A DNA stretch of 39,501 bases from Phycisphaerae bacterium (GTDB taxonomy: Bacteria > Planctomycetota > Phycisphaerae > Phycisphaerales > Phycisphaeraceae), in NCBI GenBank assembly GCA_030432595.1, contig JAUIGU010000036.1, forward strand, positions 1 to 39,501. Reading direction: 5' to 3'. Made by a program: the position numbers and the translations under genes. Below the pieces are notes generated by a model. The model was not told the origin of the DNA and ran no database searches. It worked only from the letters and a program-made list of their open reading frames with translations. This document shows, one piece after another, positions 23,806 to 32,605 of this stretch; positions within the stretch are counted from its first letter, which is position 1, and every line of letters begins with the position of its first letter.

Positions 23806-23821
23806 CCGGCCCGAATCCTGC

Positions 23822-25168
23822 TCAAATCACCCGGTTGATCAGCGACTCGTACAACTCCTGCTTGCCGCTGATCTGTTTCGGCTCTCCGCCCTTGGCACCG
23901 AGCGCCGCGAGGTCTTCCAGCGAAAGGTCGCCCTTCTCGAAGCGTTGCCCGTCGCCGGCGTCGAACGACGCGTAGCGCTCCTGCCGCAGCTTGCGATACG
24001 GCGTCTCGTTTAGCACGCGCTCGGCGGTGATGAGCGCCCGGGCGAACGTGTCCATGCCCGCGATGTGGGCGATGAACAGGTCTTCCGGGTCGGTCGAGTT
24101 GCGGCGGACCTTGGCGTCGAAGTTGATGCCGCCGCCGTTGAGCCCGCCGGCCTCGAGCAGCACGAGCATGCACTCGGTCAGCTCGTACAGATCGACGGGG
24201 AACTGGTCGGTGTCCCAGCCGTTCTGATAATCCCCGCGGTTGGCGTCGAGGCTGCCGAGCAGGTGCCCGCCGGACGAATCCTTCGCGCCGGCGGCGACGG
24301 CCATCTCGTGTTGCATCGTGTGGCCAGCCAACGTCGCGTGGTTGAACTCCAGGTTGAGCTTGAAGTCGTTCAGCAAATCAAACTGCCGCAGGAACCCGAT
24401 CACCGTGGCCGCGTCGAAGTCGTACTGGTGCTTGGTCGGCTCGCAGGGCTTGGGCTCGATGAAGAACGTGCCCTTGAACCCCTGCGAACGTGCGTAGTCC
24501 TTCGCCATGTGCAGGAACCGCGCGAGGTGTTCCTGCTCGCGGGGCAAGTCCGTGTTGAGCAGCGACATGTAGCCCTCACGGCCGCCCCAGAACACGTAGT
24601 TCTCACCGCCCAGCGCGATCGTCGCGTCCAGGGCGCCCTTGAGCTGGGCCCCGGCGTAAGCCACCACGTTGAAGTCGGGGTTGGTCGACGCGCCGTTCAT
24701 GTAGCGCGGATTCGAGAACAGGTTCGCGGTGCCCCACAAGAGTTTGACGCCCGCCGCCTCCTGCTTCTCTTTCGCGTACGCCACCATCGTTTCCAGCCGG
24801 CGCTGCGACTCGGCAAAATCGTCGGCCTCGGCGACCAGGTCGAAGTCGTGGAAGCAGTAGAACTCCACCCCCAGCTTGGTGATGAACTCGAACGCGGCGT
24901 CCATCTTCTGCCGACCCGCGGTAATGGGGTCGTCGGCTTCGTCCCAGGGGTAGACGCGCGTCCCGGGCCCGAACGGGTCGGCGCCCGTGCCGCAGAAGCT
25001 GTGCCAGTACGCGACGGCGAAGCGGGTCCAGTCCCGGATCGGTTTACCCATCACCGCGCGGTCGGGGTCGTACCAGCGGAACGCCAGCGCGTTATCCGAG
25101 CCCGGCCCTTCGAACGGGATCGCGCCGATGCCGGGGAAGTAGGAACGGTCGCCTTCGAGGATACTCAT
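23822..25168 (-). CDS. xylA: Xylose isomerase
   Basis: 448 residues from ATG 25168; a longer frame begins upstream but lacks family similarity. Converts D-xylose to D-xylulose in the cytoplasm. Active-site blocks: FCFHDFDLV-type [11 protein letters not shown] (His107, Asp110), [53 protein letters not shown] (metal-binding Glu/Lys), [18 protein letters not shown] and [20 protein letters not shown]. Length fits class II enzymes with the N-terminal extension. It lies in the same locus as GH52 and GH10 genes, which makes xylan the likely source of substrate. No xylulokinase is visible here. Confidence 0.97.
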   Translation of the reverse strand: MSILEGDRSYFPGIGAIPFEGPGSDNALAFRWYDPDRAVMGKPIRDWTRFAVAYWHSFCGTGADPFGPGTRVYPWDEADDPITAGRQKMDAAFEFITKLGVEFYCFHDFDLVAEADDFAESQRRLETMVAYAKEKQEAAGVKLLWGTANLFSNPRYMNGASTNPDFNVVAYAGAQLKGALDATIALGGENYVFWGGREGYMSLLNTDLPREQEHLARFLHMAKDYARSQGFKGTFFIEPKPCEPTKHQYDFDAATVIGFLRQFDLLNDFKLNLEFNHATLAGHTMQHEMAVAAGAKDSSGGHLLGSLDANRGDYQNGWDTDQFPVDLYELTECMLVLLEAGGLNGGGINFDAKVRRNSTDPEDLFIAHIAGMDTFARALITAERVLNETPYRKLRQERYASFDAGDGQRFEKGDLSLEDLAALGAKGGEPKQISGKQELYESLINRVI

Positions 25169-25309
25169 CAAGAATCGCTCCGGCCGCACGGGGCGGCGAG
25201 TCAAAACGGTCGAACCCACGGGTCGCTAATCCTAAAGGAAACCGCTCCGCCCGTCGGCGCGGTCATCGTGCCTGAACATTGGTTTTGCGTGGTAACGACG
25301 CCCGGCCAA

Positions 25310-26236
25310 TCAATAATCGACGTAGATGTTTTCCGCTTCGACGTCGTGCGAGAGCGGGCCCTTGTACCCCAGCGACCCGGCGTGGCCATCGAGGAACAAG
25401 AAGTTAGCGGTCGTGTTGTTGTGGCGGAAGCGGACCCAGCCCCAGTTGTTCGACGCGTCTTCGTTCGAGCCCATGTGATCGACCTGGGTGTAGTCGTAGT
25501 CGGAGTTGCCGGCGACCAGCCACGGCTCGTCGCCCAACCCGCCGGAGCCCTGCGCTGGCCCACCGAAGTTGCTGCTAAGCACGGCCAGGCCGTTGCCGTC
25601 AGTTGGAAGTTGGGTGGTGTCGGTGATCGCGAAGACCGTGGACTCGTTCTTGACCTGTTCGATGTTGGAGGGGGACAGGAAACGCCGCACCCCGGTCTTG
25701 TCTCGGAAGTAGCGGTCTTGCTGACCGACGCCGTACTGCGACGTGCTCAACCCGTTCAAGCCGTCGAGCTCTTCACCCGAGGGCATCAGGCGCGGGTGCG
25801 TGGCGTACTGGCGGATGTGGTTGTTGGCGCCGGCGGTTTCCTGGGAGATCGCTTCGGGGCAGGAGAAGATGCGGATGAGGCCCTCTTCCTGGGCCGAGTC
25901 GCCGATCCGGCCGAGTTCGCCCCAGCTCTCGAAGCTCGCGCCCATGGCGTTCATGAGGAACAGCGAGAAGTCTGTCGTGTCGTTGGAGCCTTTCAAGCCG
26001 TACACGCCCCAAGGGAGGAAGCCCTGGTTGTCGGTGGCGTAGGTGTGCATGGCGATGCCCTGCTGCCGGAGGTTGGACAGGCAGGCGACGGCGCGGCTGG
26101 TGCGGCGGGCGGCGCCCAGGGCCGGCAGGAGGATGCCGATAAGCAAAGCGATGATGGAGATGACGACCAGCAGTTCGATGAGGGTGAAGCCGCGGCGGGC
26201 GGGTCGGCGCGGGGCGTCGGGGGAGGTGGCGGTCAT
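25310..26236 (-). CDS. Type II secretion/pilin-like protein with DGHA motif (copy 3)
   Basis: 308 residues from ATG 26236, with AGGGA about 8 bp upstream; a start 13 codons earlier is less likely. Prepilin signal [19 protein letters not shown], then a mostly polar globular region ending [20 protein letters not shown]. It lies between the xylose isomerase and the PEP-CTERM protein on the same strand, so this paralogue may be a surface component expressed with xylan use. The terminator at 26279-26308 separates it from the PEP-CTERM gene, so it may have weak read-through or its own promoter. Confidence 0.85.
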   Translation of the reverse strand: MTATSPDAPRRPARRGFTLIELLVVISIIALLIGILLPALGAARRTSRAVACLSNLRQQGIAMHTYATDNQGFLPWGVYGLKGSNDTTDFSLFLMNAMGASFESWGELGRIGDSAQEEGLIRIFSCPEAISQETAGANNHIRQYATHPRLMPSGEELDGLNGLSTSQYGVGQQDRYFRDKTGVRRFLSPSNIEQVKNESTVFAITDTTQLPTDGNGLAVLSSNFGGPAQGSGGLGDEPWLVAGNSDYDYTQVDHMGSNEDASNNWGWVRFRHNNTTANFLFLDGHAGSLGYKGPLSHDVEAENIYVDY

Positions 26237-26272
26237 GATGAATCCCTGAGAAGGTGGCGAGGGGGATGTCGG

Positions 26273-26308
26273 CAAAAACCGCGGGCCGGCGGTGGGCCGG
26301 CCGCGCGG
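26273..26308 (-). terminator. Intrinsic terminator after the PEP-CTERM/dockerin gene
   Basis: Read on the minus strand, CCGCG and GGCCGGC pair with GCCGGCC and CGCGG around CCACC with a one-base bulge, and TTTTTG follows. It starts 15 bp after the stop codon. Confidence 0.8.
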
Positions 26309-26323
26309 ATGGAGGATTCGGAA

Positions 26324-27754
26324 TCAGGCACGGCGGCGCCGCAACGCGATCACGCCCAGGCCGGCCAGCACCGCGAGGGACGCGGGCTCGGGGACGCTGC
26401 TGCCGGCGAAGTCCGGGGCGCTGGTGCTGCCCCAGTTGAGCAGGACGCCGTCGAGCTCGTTCTGGTCCACGAGGCCATCGAACGCGCCGCCGCCGGGGAA
26501 GTTGACCCAGTTGGTCACGTCCGACACGTCGGTGTCGCCCCAATTGGAGAGGACGAAGTCCAGGTCGGTCTGCTCGACCTGGCCGCCGTTGTCGTAGTCG
26601 CCCTCGATGCCGGCGAGGATGGACTCGACGATGGTGGCGCTGATGATCTCGATGGCGAGGGTGGCGTCTTCCTGGAGCGACTGGATCTGCATGCCCGCCA
26701 GGTCGAAGTTCTGGAGGCCGTCGCCGCCGTTGGTGAAGCCGAAGGTGTTGCGGAAGCCTTCTTCACTGCCGGTGCCGAGTTGGATCTCGACGGTGGCGAA
26801 GTCGGTCTCGTTGAAGTCGGCGGTGTCGAAGCGGAAGAAGTACTCGTCGGAGCCCAGGCCCGGGCCCGAATCGTCGCCGTCGAGGTCGTTCATGATGATG
26901 TCGAAGCCGGTGGCGGTGTTGCCGGGCAGGAGCTTGGCCTCGACGATGAGCTTGGCGTTCTCGGCGTCGAAGTCGAGGTTGGTGCCGTTGAACCCGATGC
27001 CGCCGTTGGCGGGGCTGGGGTCGCCGGTGTTGACGGCGTTGATGACGAAGTTGCCGTTGGTGGTGTCGACGGCGCCGGCGAAGGTGCCGAAGTCGAACGA
27101 GTTGCCGACGCCCTGCTGGGTCTCGGGGGTGAAGCTGAAGATGGTCGGGTCTTCGGGGTCGACGATCTTGACGCTGTCGACCATGATCTTGAGGCGGTCG
27201 GTGCCGCCGAAGACGGACTGGATCTGGATCTGCTGGAGGCCGGCGTCGGGCCCGGGGTCGTAGTTCTGGATGCCGTCGCCGGGGTCTTTGTCGAACTGGG
27301 CCTGGGTGAAGATCGGGCCGGGGATGAGCAGCTGCTGGGTCAGCACGGTCGGCACGCCGGGCGTGACGCCGGAGATGTCGAAGCCGAACTGGAACTCGTC
27401 GCCTTCGAAGGCGTTGTCCGACTCGGAGAGGATGACGTTGAAGCTGCTCGCAGCGTTGAGGGGGTCGACCGTGAGCGACACCTCGAGCTGAGCGATCGAG
27501 GCGTCGAAGGCGGCGGTGACGTCCTGCCCCAAGCCGCCGAAGAGGCCGTTGCTCCCGTCGTCATCGACCATGATGTCGATGTCGAAGACGCCGCCGGTCT
27601 GGACCAAGGCACCCTCGACGCCGAAGTCACCGAACGTAAACGCGCCTCCGGGCGCCAGGGTGGCGATGTCCAGGGCACGGGCCGAGGTCGCCGTCAAACC
27701 AACAGCCGCCAGGCCGCAGACCAGAGACGAGGTGGAAGGGGTGAGCAGACGCAT
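26324..27754 (-). CDS. Secreted PEP-CTERM protein with dockerin-like repeats and a duplicated domain
   Basis: 476 residues from ATG 27754, supported by GGAGGAA about 9 bp upstream. A Sec signal ends near ATSARALD. Two similar beta-rich domains of about 180 residues follow; each ends in a related block (GIQNYDPGPDAGLQQIQIQS and GLQNFDLAGMQIQSLQEDAT). Next come two dockerin type I-like, Ca-binding-like repeats (GDYDNGGQVEQTDLDFVLSN and DGLVDQNELDGVLLNWG). The C-terminus is a PEP-CTERM tail (VPEPASLAVLAGLG, hydrophobic helix, RRRRA), normally processed by an exosortase. The duplicated domains may bind carbohydrate. It is divergent from the xylanase operon and has a LacI-type operator over its promoter. 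Confidence 0.88.
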   Translation of the reverse strand: MRLLTPSTSSLVCGLAAVGLTATSARALDIATLAPGGAFTFGDFGVEGALVQTGGVFDIDIMVDDDGSNGLFGGLGQDVTAAFDASIAQLEVSLTVDPLNAASSFNVILSESDNAFEGDEFQFGFDISGVTPGVPTVLTQQLLIPGPIFTQAQFDKDPGDGIQNYDPGPDAGLQQIQIQSVFGGTDRLKIMVDSVKIVDPEDPTIFSFTPETQQGVGNSFDFGTFAGAVDTTNGNFVINAVNTGDPSPANGGIGFNGTNLDFDAENAKLIVEAKLLPGNTATGFDIIMNDLDGDDSGPGLGSDEYFFRFDTADFNETDFATVEIQLGTGSEEGFRNTFGFTNGGDGLQNFDLAGMQIQSLQEDATLAIEIISATIVESILAGIEGDYDNGGQVEQTDLDFVLSNWGDTDVSDVTNWVNFPGGGAFDGLVDQNELDGVLLNWGSTSAPDFAGSSVPEPASLAVLAGLGVIALRRRRA

Positions 27755-28026
27755 GGGCAGATTCCTCCAAGGGGTGGTCAGACAGAGAAAGTCAGACAAT
27801 CAGACGGGACAAGGGGCAGAACATCAGAAGCGAAAGCCAGCGGAGTCGGGTCAGGCTGGGCGCGGGAGCCGGGGCGAACGACCGCGGAGTTGCCAAACGG
27901 GACGGGCGCGGCGAAGTCAGGTGGAGGGGTTCGGGTCGCCGGGAGACCCAGGACACGGCAGAGATCAACAGGAAAACGGGACACCAACACACGAATGAAA
28001 AAGCTACGAAACCTCCAACCCCGGCA

Positions 28027-28055
28027 AGCATAACACGGCATCGAGTTCTTGGCAA
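28027..28055 (-). promoter_or_regulatory. Promoter for the PEP-CTERM/dockerin gene
   Basis: On the minus strand: TTGCCA (28050-28055), 17-bp spacer, TATGCT (28027-28032). Transcription would start near 28020, giving a leader of about 265 nt before the ATG at 27754. I see no gene in that leader. Confidence 0.65.
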
Positions 28056-28064
28056 TCGTTTACC
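28051..28064. promoter_or_regulatory. LacI-type operator 1, over the -35 of the PEP-CTERM promoter
   Basis: GGCAATCGTTTACC fits a symmetric GGnAAnCGnTTnCC pattern with the central CG typical of LacI/GalR-family sites. It overlaps the -35 hexamer at 28050-28055. Confidence 0.6.
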
Positions 28065-28224
28065 TAGCGGATAATCACGTTTTTTTGTGGCCGGGGGCCG
28101 GGGCGTGTCCTCGACGAACGGCCCGTCATCGTGGCGCGTCGCCCAAACGCAAGGGCAGGACCGGCCAATCCTGAATCGCCACGCCGCATTGGCCAGCGGA
28201 TTTCGGGGGTGAACCCCAAAACAC

Positions 28225-28253
28225 TTGCCGCCGCCGGTCCCCCGGGGTAGGCT
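28225..28253 (+). promoter_or_regulatory. Promoter for the GH52-GH10 operon
   Basis: TTGCCG (28225-28230), 17-bp spacer, TAGGCT (28248-28253). The start site would fall near 28260, inside operator 2, with a leader of about 150 nt. The rest of the 656-bp divergent gap holds only the operators and GC-rich DNA in which I see nothing else. Confidence 0.55.
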
Positions 28254-28267
28254 GGTAAGCGATTTAC
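28254..28267. promoter_or_regulatory. LacI-type operator 2, over the start site of the GH52 promoter
   Basis: GGTAAGCGATTTAC matches nine of ten fixed positions of the GGnAAnCGnTTnCC pattern derived from operator 1. It abuts the -10 hexamer, a classical repressor position. Confidence 0.6.
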
Positions 28268-28410
28268 TAAACGTCTTTACCGGCTCCGGATGGATTCTTC
28301 GGCCAGAGGGTTCGGTGGGAACCCAGCGCGATCCGGGCTCGCCGCCCGACGAAGCCGCCGAACCCGGGGGATCGCCCCTTGATCCGTCCGAGAGGACCGT
28401 GATCCGCCCC

Positions 28411-30750
28411 ATGGAATCGCCCCCCGCCCACAACCCGACCGACCTCGGCCCGCTCGGCATCCCGGCCGGGTTCAACGCCCAGCACGCCCCCCTCGGCGCG
28501 TTCTTCAGCTTCACCTGCGGCCACCCCGGCACGCCCGGCGGCCTGGGCCTGGAGATCGGCCAGCCCGCGGACCAGAACGTCTTCGTCGGCGTCAAGCACG
28601 GCCGCCGGACCGACGACGCCCCCACCACGGCGTTGCCCTTCTACGCCGACCGCGCGGGCCTGGGTGCCGGCGCAGCCGACTTCCTCGGCGAGCAGGCCGT
28701 CGAACAAGCCGGGCCCGGCGAGCAGCACGCGCCCCAAAAACTCACGCCCTACGCGCTCAACCAGATCACCCGGCACTACGGCTGGGCCACCGACCTCTGG
28801 GCCACCGGCGACTTCACCTTCGCGATCCACACGCCCTTCGCCCCCCTGCCCGACCCGGCGACCGCCGCGCCGTCGGCGCTGCGCGACGCGCTGCTCCCGG
28901 CCGTCACCGCCGAACTCACCGTGGACAACCGCGCCGGACGCGAGACCAAGACCGCGTTCTTCGCGCTGGGCTTCGCCAAGCCCGGCGCGCGGACGCTGCC
29001 GACCTGGACCGCGGGGCATAATCGGCTGCGACGACATCGACTGGGCTTCGCGTGGCGGCGCGAACTCGGCGTCGCCGGCGAACTGCACGACGTGACCGAC
29101 CCGCAGCGCCCCGCCGCGCTCGACGCCGCCTTTGCCTTCCAACGCTGGACCGTCGACGACGGGCTCACCGACACCGTGAACCCGGTGCACCAGCTCGGTT
29201 CGTGCCCGGGCATCGCGTTCGAGGTCCCGCCCGGCAAGGCGTACACCCTGCGGCTCGCGCTCGGGGTCTACCGCGAGGGCGTCGCCACCACCGGGCTCGA
29301 AGGGCGCTACCTCTACACCCGGCACTACGGCGGCCTGAACGACGTGCTCGACGCGGCGCTCGAGCGCGCCGCGACGTTCGCCCAGCACGCGAAACAACTC
29401 GACGAAGACCTCGCGCAGTCCGCCCTGTCCGCGCACCAGCAGTTCATGGTCGCCCACGCCACGCGCAGCTACCACGGCAGCACGCAACTGCTCGACATCG
29501 CCGGCGATCCGTTCTGGATCGTCAACGAGGGCGAGTACTGCATGATGAACACGCTCGACCTGTCCATCGACCAGGCCTTCTGGGAGCTGGACCGAAACCC
29601 GTGGGTCGTGCGCAACCTGCTGGATAGTTTCACCAAACGCCATGCGTACCACGACATGACGCGCGACGCCGAAGGCGACGAACACCCCGGCGGCGTGAGC
29701 TTCTGCCACGACATGGGCGCGCACAACCAGTTCTCACCGCCGGGCGACAGCAGCTACGAGATGGCCGGCCTCACCGGGTGTTTCAGCTTCATGACGATGG
29801 AGCAGCTGTGCAACTGGGTGTTGCTCGCGTCGTGCTACGTCGCCAAGACCAACGACACCGCGTGGCTGACGCAACAAGCGCCGCTGCTGAGCGCGTGTGC
29901 CGAAAGCCTACGCCACCGCTGCGACGAGCACGGCGTCATGCGCCGCGACAGCGCCCGCTGCGCCGGCGGCGCAGAGATCACCACCTACGACTCGCTCGAC
30001 GAGTCGCTCGGGCAGGCCCGCGCCAACACCTACATCCTCGTCAAGACCTGGGCGGCCTGGCTCGGGCTCGACCTGCTGCACCGCACGCGCACCGGCGGCA
30101 CGCTGCCCGACCACCACGCCGACGCGATCGCCGCGTTCGTGCCCACGTGCATCGACGAGCACGGCCTGCTGCCCGCCGTGCTCGAACCCGACAATCCGGG
30201 CTTCACCTCACGCATCCTGCCGGTAGTCGAAGCGCTGGTCTACCCGGCGTGGTGGCTCCGGCAACTCAACCCCGACGACCCGCGACGCGCGCCGCTCAAA
30301 CACGCGCTCGCTTCGCCGATGACCGACACGCTCAAACACCACACGCGTGTTCTTCTGACCCAACCCGAGACGCGCAATCTTTTTGCCGACGGCGGGATCA
30401 AGCTCTCGTCCACCAGCAACAACTCCTGGATGAGCAAGATCGCCCTCTTCTTACACGTCGTCCGCGACGTGCTCCACCTCGACGAAGACCCCGCGATCGC
30501 GGAAACCCTGGAAAACGCGGATCAAACGCATGTGCAGTGGCAAGCCGTGGGAAGCGCGTACTGGGCGTGCAGCGACCAGATCATCTCCGGCGTCGCCAAG
30601 GCCAGCCGGTACTACCCGCGCATCGTGACCGCCGCGCTGTGGATGGACGAGCACGTTCTCGCCCCGCCGATGCAAGCAAGTGATGCGCAATCCGCCGCCG
30701 ACCTCACGCCGAAGATCCGCATCACTCAACCCGTGCCCCAACCCAAATAG
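28411..30750 (+). CDS. Beta-xylosidase, glycoside hydrolase family 52
   Basis: 779 residues from ATG 28411. Retaining exo-enzyme releasing xylose from xylo-oligosaccharides. Without a signal peptide it should act in the cytoplasm. Family blocks agree with my memory of the Geobacillus GH52 enzymes: FNAQHAPLGAFFSFTCGHPG at the N-terminus, DPFWIVNEGEYCMMNTLDLS, NPWVVRNLLDSF, SFCHDMGAHNQFSPPGDSSY, AEITTYDSLDESLGQARANT and GGIKLSSTSNNSWMSKIALF. The catalytic pair is expected in NEGEY (Glu373/Glu375) and TYDSLD (Asp527/Asp530). Longer than the usual ~700 residues. GH10 starts 18 bp after its stop, so the two are one operon. Confidence 0.93.
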   Translation: MESPPAHNPTDLGPLGIPAGFNAQHAPLGAFFSFTCGHPGTPGGLGLEIGQPADQNVFVGVKHGRRTDDAPTTALPFYADRAGLGAGAADFLGEQAVEQAGPGEQHAPQKLTPYALNQITRHYGWATDLWATGDFTFAIHTPFAPLPDPATAAPSALRDALLPAVTAELTVDNRAGRETKTAFFALGFAKPGARTLPTWTAGHNRLRRHRLGFAWRRELGVAGELHDVTDPQRPAALDAAFAFQRWTVDDGLTDTVNPVHQLGSCPGIAFEVPPGKAYTLRLALGVYREGVATTGLEGRYLYTRHYGGLNDVLDAALERAATFAQHAKQLDEDLAQSALSAHQQFMVAHATRSYHGSTQLLDIAGDPFWIVNEGEYCMMNTLDLSIDQAFWELDRNPWVVRNLLDSFTKRHAYHDMTRDAEGDEHPGGVSFCHDMGAHNQFSPPGDSSYEMAGLTGCFSFMTMEQLCNWVLLASCYVAKTNDTAWLTQQAPLLSACAESLRHRCDEHGVMRRDSARCAGGAEITTYDSLDESLGQARANTYILVKTWAAWLGLDLLHRTRTGGTLPDHHADAIAAFVPTCIDEHGLLPAVLEPDNPGFTSRILPVVEALVYPAWWLRQLNPDDPRRAPLKHALASPMTDTLKHHTRVLLTQPETRNLFADGGIKLSSTSNNSWMSKIALFLHVVRDVLHLDEDPAIAETLENADQTHVQWQAVGSAYWACSDQIISGVAKASRYYPRIVTAALWMDEHVLAPPMQASDAQSAADLTPKIRITQPVPQPK

Positions 30751-30768
30751 GCGCCGCCGGGAGTCTCC

Positions 30769-32472
30769 ATGTCCATTGCATCTCTGCGTGCGATCACGTT
30801 TGCACACCTCGCGTTGCTGCAGGCGCTGCTCTTTTGGCCCGGCGCGGCCGCGGCCGAAGGAAACACGCTCGTCGGGCGCGACCTGGCCGTGCGTTCCAAC
30901 GGCAACGCAGAGGGCAACGCGTGGGTCCTCGACGGCAACGGCTACGTCGGCACCTACCTGCGCGTCGATGAACCCGCCGAAATCTCCATCACCGTCCGCA
31001 CCGCGGGGCAGACCGACGGTGACGTCACGCCGCAACTCTCCGCCGTCGTCGCGGACCACGCCCGCTCGTTCGCCGCCACCGACAAACCCGCCGACCACAC
31101 CGCGGCCTTCACCCTGCCGCCCGGCACGCACTTTGTCCGCCTTCAACTCGACAACGACACACCCGCCACCGACCTGCGACTCGCGATCCATCACCTCGCA
31201 GTCGAAGGCGCGGAGGTCGTCAACGAACACACCGATGCGCTCGCGCTCGCCGCCGCCGACACCTACCTCGAGCACTACCGCCAGGGCCCGATCACGCTCG
31301 CCCTCCCGCCCGAGACCGCCGGCCAGGAAGCGCACATCACGCTCGTGCGCAACGAGATGCTCTTCGGCGCGATCGCGCCCGGCGCGTCCAACGTTCTGCT
31401 CGACCCCGACGCCGCGCCCGGCTCGGAGCCCGCGCTTTACCAGGAAGCGCTGAGGACGCACTTCAACGTGACCGTCCCCTCCAACGCCGGCAAGTGGGCC
31501 TACAACGAGCCCGCGCCCGGCATGGTCACCATGGACTACCCCGACACGATCCTCAAGTTCGCCCGCGACCACGACATGGCCGCGCGGATGCACGCGCTGG
31601 TCTGGGACACCGAGCAGCAGCCCGGCTGGGTCCACGAACTGCTCGACCGCGCGAAGGCCGGTGACGCGGACGCGAAACAACAACTCCGCGACGCCATCTC
31701 CCGCCGCATCGACTACTACGTCGCCGACCGCGCGCAAGGCTACCAGGCCCTCGACGTGCTCAACGAGTCCTTCCACCAGCCCGGGTACCTCGACGTCTTC
31801 GGTGTCGAGGGCATCGCCGACATCTTCCGTGAGACCGCCGACGCTGTGCAGCGCGCGAACGCCGACACCCGGCTCTACGTCAACGAATACAACATCCTGC
31901 AGTGGTCGCGCAAGCCACCTTATGACGAAGAACAAACCGAGGCCGACCCGTTCGCCAACTGGTTCCGTGAGCACGTCGAAACGCTCCGCCACCACGGCGG
32001 CCCCGTCACCGGCATCGGCGTGCAGTACTACGCCAACGCCGACCCCGACGCCGACGACCCGCACTCCCCGGCGCAGATCGCGCAGGTGTTGCACAACCTC
32101 GCGGTCACGGGCCTACCGATCTCGCTGACCGAGTTCGGCGTCAGCCGCGGCGCGACGCCCGACCAGGCCGCCGCCGTCCTCACCGACACCATGCGCCTCG
32201 TGCTCGGGCACCCCGACGGCGAGTTGTTCCTCATGTTCGGCTTCTACCGCGGCGCGACCTGGGCCCGCGCCGCCGAGGCCTGCCTCTTCGACGAAAGCTG
32301 GAACCTCACCGAGCCCGGCCGGCGCTTCAAGCAACTGACCGACGCCTGGCACACCGAATTGATCGCCCCCGTCGGGCCCGACGGCACGGTGCGATTCGAC
32401 GGGTTTTACGGCCTCTACGACGTCGCCGTGAACGGTCAGACGTACCGTTTCGACGCCCGCCGGCGACGCTGA
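30769..32472 (+). CDS. Secreted endo-1,4-beta-xylanase, glycoside hydrolase family 10
   Basis: 567 residues. Cuts the xylan backbone outside the cytoplasm. A Sec signal peptide covers residues 1-29 (ending PGAAAAEG). An N-terminal beta-rich domain at about 30-160 looks like a carbohydrate-binding module. The GH10 barrel follows, with NVTVPSNAGKWAYNEP, MHALVWDTEQQPGWV, acid/base Glu333 in LDVLNESFH, YVNEYNILQ, GVQYYAN, and nucleophile Glu455 in SLTEFGVS. HALVWDTEQQ replaces the common HTLVWHSQ. It is the second gene of the GH52-GH10 pair, followed by a terminator-like hairpin. Confidence 0.93.
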   Translation: MSIASLRAITFAHLALLQALLFWPGAAAAEGNTLVGRDLAVRSNGNAEGNAWVLDGNGYVGTYLRVDEPAEISITVRTAGQTDGDVTPQLSAVVADHARSFAATDKPADHTAAFTLPPGTHFVRLQLDNDTPATDLRLAIHHLAVEGAEVVNEHTDALALAAADTYLEHYRQGPITLALPPETAGQEAHITLVRNEMLFGAIAPGASNVLLDPDAAPGSEPALYQEALRTHFNVTVPSNAGKWAYNEPAPGMVTMDYPDTILKFARDHDMAARMHALVWDTEQQPGWVHELLDRAKAGDADAKQQLRDAISRRIDYYVADRAQGYQALDVLNESFHQPGYLDVFGVEGIADIFRETADAVQRANADTRLYVNEYNILQWSRKPPYDEEQTEADPFANWFREHVETLRHHGGPVTGIGVQYYANADPDADDPHSPAQIAQVLHNLAVTGLPISLTEFGVSRGATPDQAAAVLTDTMRLVLGHPDGELFLMFGFYRGATWARAAEACLFDESWNLTEPGRRFKQLTDAWHTELIAPVGPDGTVRFDGFYGLYDVAVNGQTYRFDARRRR

Positions 32473-32500
32473 GCCGCCCAACCTCCAACTTTCCGTCGCG

Positions 32501-32525
32501 CCGCGGTGGACCCGGCCGCGGTTTT
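32501..32525 (+). terminator. Terminator-like hairpin after the GH10 gene
   Basis: CCGCGG ... CCGCGG with a 9-nt loop, followed by TTTT. It starts 29 bp past the GH10 stop. A TTATATT sequence a few bases on could be a -10 box for the LacI gene, though no good -35 is seen. Confidence 0.5.
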
Positions 32526-32605
32526 GCGCGATCCTTATATTGCATCCCCCCCGGCACCCGGTCCCACGGCCGCCGGGCCGACTGTCGATCCCGCGGAGTC
32601 CGATC

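Noticed and set aside
24065-28033. 1322-codon open frame on the plus strand
   Set aside because: It runs antisense through xylA, a pilin-like gene and the PEP-CTERM gene, all of which have clear families. The translation is repetitive Val/Asp/Glu/Gly, as expected from the complement of GC-rich codons.
27778-28041. 87-codon minus-strand ORF in the leader of the PEP-CTERM gene
   Set aside because: It starts near the predicted transcription start, has no ribosome binding site and has no recognisable content; most likely untranslated leader.
30451-32094. 547-codon minus-strand open frame
   Set aside because: Antisense to GH52/GH10; low-complexity Val/Gly/Arg translation without domains.
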